A stretch of 64,000 nt of DNA from the NCBI RefSeq assembly GCF_006494775.1, contig NZ_CP041146.1:620001-684000 (forward strand), read 5' to 3'. The DNA comes from Nocardioides humi (lineage in GTDB: Bacteria > Actinomycetota > Actinomycetes > Propionibacteriales > Nocardioidaceae). Position 1 is the stretch's first letter, and every line of letters starts with the position of its first letter. Positions 59,097-64,000 of this stretch are shown here, one piece after another. Made by a program: the position numbers and the translations under genes. The notes under the pieces are model-generated. The model saw nothing but the letters and a program-made list of their open reading frames with translations. It did not search any database and was not told the DNA's origin.

Positions 59097-61586
59097 GTGG
59101 TCAAGAAGCTCGGAATCGCTGGCGCTGCTCTGGTGCTGCTCGCGCCCATGCTGGTCATGGTCTCCATCGCCATGCTGATGAACCCGGCAGCCAACGCCGC
59201 CTGCACCATCGGCACCGGCAACGGGGTGACCGTCGGGAACATCCCCGACTCCCTCGACGTGACCACGGCCGATGGCACCACGTTCACGTTGAACCATCAG
59301 CAGCTCACCCATGCCGCCACCATCATCGACATCGGCAGCCGCACCGACGGGGTCAACCGGAACGGCATCCAGATCGCGCTCATGGCCGCACTCACCGAGT
59401 CGACCCTGCGAATGCTGTCCAACACCAGCGCCTACCCCGAGTCCGCGAACTACCCGAACGACGGCGACGGCTCCGATAACGACAGCCTCGGCCTGTTCCA
59501 GATGCGACCCGCCGCCGGATGGGGAGCCGTCGCCGAACTCATGGACCCGACCTACCAAGCCAAGGCGTTCTACGGCGGACCCACCGGCCCGAACTATCCC
59601 TCTCCGCGGGGCCTGCTGGACATCCCCGGCTGGCGGCAGATGGACAAGGGCGCGGCAGCCCAAGCCGTCGAAGTCTCGGCCTACCCGGATCGCTACCGGA
59701 ACTACGAGCCCGTCGCCGCCGCGATCTTGGACGCCCTCACGGCACGAGCAGCCAGTACGGCCGGGCAGGTCGATCTCCCGACGGTCGTCACCAGTCCGAT
59801 CAACGGGAAGATCGGGGTCGCGCAGGCGAACATCCCGAACCGAACCTCCTCAGGTAGGTTCGCGTCCTCGATGGGCTGGCTGACCTCGCAGGGACCGGAC
59901 TTCATCACGCTGAACGAGGTCAGCGCCCGCAGCCTGGAGGCGATCTCGGCTCACGCGCCGGGCTACGCCGCGTATCGCCAGCGGCAGGCGGACGGGAACC
60001 AGTCGCAAGGCAACGTCGTCCTCTGGAAGACCGCGATCTGGAGCAAGCTCGCCGCCGGACGGATCAAGCTCGTCGAAGCTGACCACGCCTACTACCAGGG
60101 CAAGAAGGTCACCTGGGATCGGTTCGCCACCTGGGCGCTGCTCCAGCGCGGCGACGGCGCGGTCGTCTCGATCGTGTCCGTCCATCAGATGACCGACCCG
60201 CACAAGTTTCCCCGCCAGCACGGCAACCCGTCGATGAGCCGGCCCGAGCAGTACGGCAAGGGCATGGACATCCTCATCGGCCTGCTCAACCAGCTCGGAC
60301 AGCACGGGCCGGTGTTCGTCGGTGGCGACATGAACACTCCCGCCTCCTACACCGACCTGGCCTGGTCGGCGGCGGCGAAGATGAAGACCGCCGGCTACGC
60401 CTGGCACGCACACGGCGTCGATTTCGTGTTCTACCCATCGGGCAACGGAGTGAAGCTCGCACACGGCACCGTCGGCCCGAAGGCCGAGGTTGGCGACCAC
60501 AACATGATCGCCGCCCGGTTCAACCTCAACCATGCCGGCACCACTGCCCGCACAAGCAGCGCAGCGAACACCGCTTCCCGACGCGCCGCGACCGCACCAG
60601 CGATCACGCGAGTCACGGCTCAAGCTCAGGGGCCGGAGTCATCGCGAGTTGTGTTCCCGCTCCCCGCAGACACGTGGGCGATGAGCAGCCCGTTCGGGAT
60701 GCGGGTCCATCCGATCACCGGCGAATACAAGCTCCACACGGGAACGGATTTCTCTACGGCTGCGGGCACCCCGATCCTCGCCGCCGCGGACGGGACCGTG
60801 ACCTTCGCCGGCCCAGCGGCCGGATACGGCAACCTCATCATCATCGAGCACACGATCGACGGCCAGACGATCGCCACCGCGTACGCCCACATGTGGCCGG
60901 CCGGCATCCATGTCGCCGTCGGCGACCGTGTGACCGCGGGGCAGCACATTGGCGATGTCGGATCGTCCGGGTACGCCACCGGCCCCCATCTGCATTTCGA
61001 GGTCCGCCCCGGCGGCACCAACGCCGCCCCCGTCGACCCGGTGCCGTGGCTCAACGCCCACGGAGCGGCCGACCTCCCGGCCGCCAACGGCGGACCCGGC
61101 AGCAGCACGACCGGATGCGACTCCACCGGGCTCGCGCCCGGTATCGGCGTGGTCCCCACTCCGGTCGACGGCGACCCGAACCGCATGGTCGACGACCCCA
61201 CCTCGACTGGGCAGATCACCGCCCGCCTGCTCAACCTCTACATCCAGGCATCCGCCGCGTTCCCCGACACCGGATGGGCCTGCTGGTCCGAGCGGCCTGG
61301 CACAACCTCGGAGCACCCGCTCGGGCGTGCGTGTGACATCACCTTCGGCAACGCCATCGGCCACTATCCGACCCCAGCACAGCTGGAGGCCGGCTGGGCC
61401 TTGACCGACTGGATGAAGAACAACGCCGAAGCGCTCGGAGTCGAGTACCTGATCTGGCAAGGGAAGGTTTGGTCTGTCGCCCGGTCCGGTGAGGGATGGC
61501 GTCCCTACAACGGCGGCGGGGCGCACGATCCGGACAACGTGACCGGCGGGCACTACGACCACCTCCATGTGACCGTCCGCAACTAA
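59097..61586 (+). CDS. multidomain transfer hydrolase: lysozyme-like, EEP nuclease-like, M23 peptidase and C-terminal domain
   Basis: An 829-residue exported protein. It has an N-terminal membrane helix (LGIAGAALVLLAPMLVMVSIAMLM). Residues ~65-220 are lysozyme-like (IQIALMAALTESTLRMLSN, DNDSLGLFQMRPAAGWG). Residues ~240-475 are an endonuclease/exonuclease/phosphatase-fold domain with all motifs (QANIPN, LNEV, SVHQMT, GGDMNTP, VDFVFYP, GDHNMIAARF). Residues ~545-665 are an M23 peptidase (HTGTDFSTAAGTPI, AYAHMW, GPHLHFEVRPGG). A C-terminal domain of ~140 residues has SEHPLGRACDITFGN and HYDHLHVTV. Peptidoglycan hydrolysis for conjugation is known for such proteins; a nuclease-fold domain between two wall-hydrolase domains is unusual. 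Confidence 0.87.
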   Translation: MVKKLGIAGAALVLLAPMLVMVSIAMLMNPAANAACTIGTGNGVTVGNIPDSLDVTTADGTTFTLNHQQLTHAATIIDIGSRTDGVNRNGIQIALMAALTESTLRMLSNTSAYPESANYPNDGDGSDNDSLGLFQMRPAAGWGAVAELMDPTYQAKAFYGGPTGPNYPSPRGLLDIPGWRQMDKGAAAQAVEVSAYPDRYRNYEPVAAAILDALTARAASTAGQVDLPTVVTSPINGKIGVAQANIPNRTSSGRFASSMGWLTSQGPDFITLNEVSARSLEAISAHAPGYAAYRQRQADGNQSQGNVVLWKTAIWSKLAAGRIKLVEADHAYYQGKKVTWDRFATWALLQRGDGAVVSIVSVHQMTDPHKFPRQHGNPSMSRPEQYGKGMDILIGLLNQLGQHGPVFVGGDMNTPASYTDLAWSAAAKMKTAGYAWHAHGVDFVFYPSGNGVKLAHGTVGPKAEVGDHNMIAARFNLNHAGTTARTSSAANTASRRAATAPAITRVTAQAQGPESSRVVFPLPADTWAMSSPFGMRVHPITGEYKLHTGTDFSTAAGTPILAAADGTVTFAGPAAGYGNLIIIEHTIDGQTIATAYAHMWPAGIHVAVGDRVTAGQHIGDVGSSGYATGPHLHFEVRPGGTNAAPVDPVPWLNAHGAADLPAANGGPGSSTTGCDSTGLAPGIGVVPTPVDGDPNRMVDDPTSTGQITARLLNLYIQASAAFPDTGWACWSERPGTTSEHPLGRACDITFGNAIGHYPTPAQLEAGWALTDWMKNNAEALGVEYLIWQGKVWSVARSGEGWRPYNGGGAHDPDNVTGGHYDHLHVTVRN

Positions 61587-61656
61587 TCTGTGCCAGGCGA
61601 CGGATTGGCCGGTTCAGCCGGCATCCGACCATCACCGGCGTCGGTATCCTCCGAGC

Positions 61657-61989
61657 ATGGGCAAGTACCTGGCGATCTTCAACGGTGCCGCGAGCGAGGA
61701 ACAGAAGGACGCGATTTCCCCAGAGCAGCAGCAAGCGTTCATGGCGGCGTGGGGCGAATGGGCCCAGAACCACGCCAGCGCACTGACCGATCCGGGTGCT
61801 CCGCTGTTCGCCAAACGCGTCGTAACCAGCGACGGTGACACGGAGTTCACCGACTCCAAGACCGCATACGCCATCGTCGAGGCTGATTCTCACGACACGG
61901 CCGTAGCCATCTTCGCCAAGCATCCCCACTTGACCCTCATGGCCGGCAACTCGATCGAAGTGATTGAGTGCCCGTCGCTGCCCGTCTAA
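61657..61989 (+). CDS. YCII-related domain protein
   Basis: A 110-residue protein: KYLAIFNGAASEEQKDAISPEQQQAFMAAWGEWAQNH, GAPLFAKRVVTSDGD, AYAIVEADSHDTAVAIFAKHPHL, which follows the ferredoxin-like YCII/DGPF pattern. Function in the family is mostly unknown. It stands alone 70 bp after the transfer hydrolase and converges on the MORN-repeat gene; it is probably not part of the conjugation machinery. Confidence 0.75.
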   Translation: MGKYLAIFNGAASEEQKDAISPEQQQAFMAAWGEWAQNHASALTDPGAPLFAKRVVTSDGDTEFTDSKTAYAIVEADSHDTAVAIFAKHPHLTLMAGNSIEVIECPSLPV

Positions 61990-62071
61990 CGCCTTCGGCC
62001 AGCCTCACGAACCGACCACCGCAATCTGTCCGGCGGCCCCTGTCCCTGAGCGGCGCTGGAGTGTCGCTTCC

Positions 62072-62506
62072 TCACTCAGCGTCACCGTTCGGCACGGAGC
62101 CATGCCGGGTGACACGCTTGACGCTGCCATCGGGACCGAAGGTCTGCCATTCGCCGTTCTTGCGCCCATCGAGGTAGGCGCCGCGGTCGATCGGATCCCC
62201 GGCGGCGTTCCAGCGTTCCCAGATACCGTGCTTCTCACCGCGACGGAAGCCGCCACGCTGCATGAGGCGCCCGTTGGCCCGGTACCAGATCCACTCGCCG
62301 TCCAGCTCGCCTTGGGCGTAGCCGCCCTCGGAGCGCACCCGCCCGTCGTTCGCGTAGTGACACCACTGGCCGTGGCGGGCGTCGTCGACGTAGGTGCCGA
62401 CCATGACGCCGCCGTGGGGGTCGGGTTCGGTCCACAGACCTTGCTTGCGCCCCTGTTCGTCGACCTCGTCCGGGGTCGAGGGGATCGACTCGTCCTCGGA
62501 GCTCAT
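62072..62506 (-). CDS. MORN-repeat protein
   Basis: A 144-residue protein built of about five MORN/antitoxin-toxin-phage-type repeats: GRKQGLWTEPDPHGGVMVGTY, DDARHGQWCHYANDGRVRSEGGY, GELDGEWIWYRANGRLMQRGGF, GEKHGIWERWNAAGDPIDRGAY, GRKNGEWQTFGPDG. A short acidic leader precedes. Its ATG overlaps the glyoxalase-fold gene stop (ATGA), so it is expressed in the ArsR-VOC operon. No catalytic residues are visible; a binding role is likely. Confidence 0.82.
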   Translation of the reverse strand: MSSEDESIPSTPDEVDEQGRKQGLWTEPDPHGGVMVGTYVDDARHGQWCHYANDGRVRSEGGYAQGELDGEWIWYRANGRLMQRGGFRRGEKHGIWERWNAAGDPIDRGAYLDGRKNGEWQTFGPDGSVKRVTRHGSVPNGDAE

Positions 62507-62895
62507 GCGGGGCTCACCAGCTGAATCAGGTTGCCGCACGTGTCGTCGAGCACCGCGGTCCGCACCGGCCCGCCGTCGGCCGGCGGCTGGACGAACACCA
62601 CGCCCTGCTCGGTGAGCTCGCGATACGCGGCGTCCACGTCATCGACGGCGAAGGACGCCGCGGGAATGCCCTGCTCGGCCAGCGCCCGGACATACTCCTG
62701 GGCCGCCGGGTTCTCATCGGGCTCCAGCAGCAGCTCCACACCGTCGCGATCCTCGTCGCCGACCACGGTCAACCATCGGTACTCCCCCAACGGAACATCG
62801 GTCTTGGCGACGAACCCCAGCCTGTCGGTGTAGAACGCCAGCGCCTTGTCCTGGTCATCGACGAACACGCTCATCACATGCAGTCGTGCCTTCAT
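62503..62895 (-). CDS. VOC (glyoxalase/bleomycin-resistance) family protein
   Basis: A 130-residue beta-alpha-beta-beta-beta protein: RLHVMSVFVDDQDKALAFYTDRLGFVAKTDVPLG, WLTVVGDEDRDGVELLLEPDENPAAQEY, FAVDDVDAAYRELTEQGVVFVQPP, AVLDDTCGNLIQLV. Metal-ligand positions (His5 and Glu of VELLLE) are retained. It follows arsR by 12 bp, a common ArsR-VOC pair; the substrate is unknown, possibly an electrophile or antibiotic. Confidence 0.9.
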   Translation of the reverse strand: MKARLHVMSVFVDDQDKALAFYTDRLGFVAKTDVPLGEYRWLTVVGDEDRDGVELLLEPDENPAAQEYVRALAEQGIPAASFAVDDVDAAYRELTEQGVVFVQPPADGGPVRTAVLDDTCGNLIQLVSPA

Positions 62896-62907
62896 CTCGG
62901 CTTCCTC

Positions 62908-63174
62908 TCATTCGGTCGGCCACCGTTGGGCGATCTCGCGCAGCGGCTCCGTGTTCAACCGATGGACCTTCGTGCGACCCACCCGCGTCACGCGGACCAG
63001 ATCGCACTCCTCCAGCACCGCCAGATGTTGGGACACCGCCTGCCTCGAGGACCCCGTCCCCAACACATGGAGACGAGTGCAGATCTCGAACAACGTCATC
63101 TCCTCACGCTCCACCAACAGATCGAGGATCTGCCGTCGCGTCGCATCGGCGATAGCCCGGTACACGTCGGCCAC
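62908..63174 (-). CDS. ArsR-family transcriptional regulator
   Basis: An 88-residue winged-helix repressor: VYRAIADATRRQILDLLVEREEMTLFEICTRLHVLG, SRQAVSQHLAVLEECDLVRVTRVGRTKVHRLN. There is no metal-thiolate CxC motif in the recognition helix. The GTG at 63174 matches the usual N-terminus (VADVYRAIAD); a longer reading would cover the palindromic operator. It begins the operon arsR-VOC-MORN. Confidence 0.88.
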   Translation of the reverse strand: MADVYRAIADATRRQILDLLVEREEMTLFEICTRLHVLGTGSSRQAVSQHLAVLEECDLVRVTRVGRTKVHRLNTEPLREIAQRWPTE

Positions 63175-63185
63175 AGCCCCAAAAT

Positions 63186-63205
63186 AGGCAAGCGAACACT
63201 TGCCT
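63186..63205. promoter_or_regulatory. ArsR operator palindrome
   Basis: AGGCAAG and CTTGCCT are perfect 7-bp arms around CGAACA, 12 bp upstream of the arsR start. Size, symmetry and position fit an autoregulatory ArsR/SmtB-type site. Confidence 0.6.
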
Positions 63206-63237
63206 GTCAACGCGGAAACCGAGCCACAGCCCACCCT

Positions 63238-63834
63238 TCAGACGAGTCCGACCGAGTCGCGCTGCACGGCCCGCCTCAGGTGGAGGAGGAGAACGAGGAA
63301 CACGCAGATCGTCAACTGGTAGGCCGCGAATGCCCACGCCTGCGGCGCCCACGATGAGATCGTCATCAACGTGATCGACGCACCGATGGCGACCAGCACA
63401 TAGAAGACCGTGTTCTCGGATTCAGGGAAACGCCACGCCTTCGCGACGGTCGGCAACGCGGCGATCGCGTCGGCGGCGACGGCGAACAGCACAGCCAGCG
63501 GAGCGTCTCCCAGGCCGAGCCACACGGCCAGCGCCGCGACGGCAATGATGCCGCAGCCCATATCGAACACCCCGACACGGGCGCGGTGATCTCGGCAGAT
63601 CACGCTCGTCGCGATCACCAGCACAGGCCCCAGCCCCGCAGCCAACGTCATCACCGCAGGCCATCCGACGCCCGAGTCCAGCTGGGCACTGAACCCGATC
63701 ATCGGTGCGGCCGCCCACAACGTCCACGTGACCAGATTCGGCCGCACCTGCCCTTTCACGATTGCCATCGCATACCGAACGCTGCCCACAAGACCCAGGG
63801 AGGCACCCACGAGAACCCACTGCGGGTCAAGCAC
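63238..63834 (-). CDS. multi-pass membrane protein, unknown function
   Basis: A 198-residue protein with about six hydrophobic segments (VLVGASLGLVGSVRYAMAIV, TWTLWAAAPMIGFSAQL, VMTLAAGLGPVLVIATSVI, GIIAVAALAVWLGLG, VLFAVAADAIAALPTV, AYQLTICVFLVLLLHL). The recurring RPNLVTWTLW and ADAIAALPTVAKAW elements recall PQ-loop/SWEET-like transporters, but this is not certain. The GTG start has GGAGG 5 nt upstream. It lies upstream of arsR on the same strand with the operator in between. Confidence 0.7.
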   Translation of the reverse strand: MLDPQWVLVGASLGLVGSVRYAMAIVKGQVRPNLVTWTLWAAAPMIGFSAQLDSGVGWPAVMTLAAGLGPVLVIATSVICRDHRARVGVFDMGCGIIAVAALAVWLGLGDAPLAVLFAVAADAIAALPTVAKAWRFPESENTVFYVLVAIGASITLMTISSWAPQAWAFAAYQLTICVFLVLLLHLRRAVQRDSVGLV

Positions 63835-64000
63835 TCCGACCTCCGGGCTAAGGGGCGCATCGAGCGCCGTGACCTTCCACCAGCAACCCGAGTCTGTTGA
63901 GTCGGGACCTTCCTCAGATATCGCAGGAAGCGAAACCAGCGATATCGAGAGGTGTTCGCCCCGGCATGGCTGCTAGGAGCGGCAGACCCAAGGCTATCGA

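Noticed and set aside
1..64000. CRISPR arrays, rRNA genes and riboswitches
   Set aside because: No regularly spaced repeats, rRNA-like blocks or conserved riboswitch cores were seen on reading either strand; a dedicated covariance search was not possible.

Overview
The window is high-GC actinobacterial DNA (Nocardioides/Rhodococcus-like; genus not determinable by eye). The signs are GC-rich third positions, frequent GTG/TTG starts, many ATGA/GTGA gene overlaps, an NDMA-dependent alcohol dehydrogenase and SCO6745-, DUF2637- and DUF1330-type proteins. About 60 genes or gene remnants are supported. There is no rRNA, no CRISPR array and no complete tRNA.

1-10.4 kb: the 3' end of a LarC gene (nickel-pincer cofactor synthesis), a leucine/valine dehydrogenase, an Lrp/AsnC regulator, and one leftward operon encoding a ribose-type ABC importer and a branched-chain 2-oxoacid dehydrogenase complex (E1 alpha, E1 beta, E2). 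An intact IS256-family element with an 8-bp target duplication (10461-11866) sits just upstream of the importer. 11.9-19.6 kb: a rightward unit of NDMA-dependent alcohol dehydrogenase, aldehyde dehydrogenase, LarA-like 2-hydroxyacid racemase, IlvD-type dehydratase and an AcoR/MimR-like activator. Read together, these suggest uptake of a hydroxylated, probably branched compound, oxidation to a dihydroxyacid, stereo-correction by a Ni-pincer racemase, dehydration to a 2-oxoacid and conversion to acyl-CoA.

19.8-22.3 kb is a junction: a serine-recombinase remnant, the 3' half of an initiator tRNA-Met gene with its terminator (an att-like scar), and an IS3-family element. The tRNA polarity implies an integrated island that starts at about 20272 and runs rightwards, possibly beyond the window.

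22.3-42.2 kb has visibly lower GC and holds a self-contained catabolic cluster. One operon has enoyl-CoA hydratase, thiolase, a SelD-like dikinase, acyl-CoA dehydrogenase, a NadM-like nucleotidyltransferase, an ApgM-like phosphomutase and an SDR. A second set has a 2-oxoacid dehydrogenase complex whose E2 is split into a catalytic protein and a free lipoyl-domain protein, a second ribose-type ABC importer and its own E3. A TetR regulator and a dedicated lipoyl synthase are divergent. A 161-bp MITE-like element flanked by CTAG closes the cluster at the lipA stop codon.

42.4-53.0 kb returns to high GC and holds small regulatory and acyl-CoA/amino-acid modules: ArsR-MaoC, hydrolase, PaaI thioesterase, a coupled ilvE-CaiB-MocR operon, TetR-MFS with a clear operator, SCO6745-DUF1330 and AraC. 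53.2-61.6 kb is an incomplete conjugative or plasmid module: ArdC, primase-polymerase, DUF2637, ParB, and an 829-residue fusion of transglycosylase-like, EEP-nuclease and M23 peptidase domains. 61.7-63.8 kb carries a YCII-like protein, a MORN-repeat protein, glyoxalase-fold and ArsR genes, and a membrane protein.

Four genes (Leu/Val dehydrogenase, first E2, larA-like, parB) are each broken by one missing base in a short G/C run. That pattern fits sequencing or assembly error better than decay, so these genes are probably intact in the organism.
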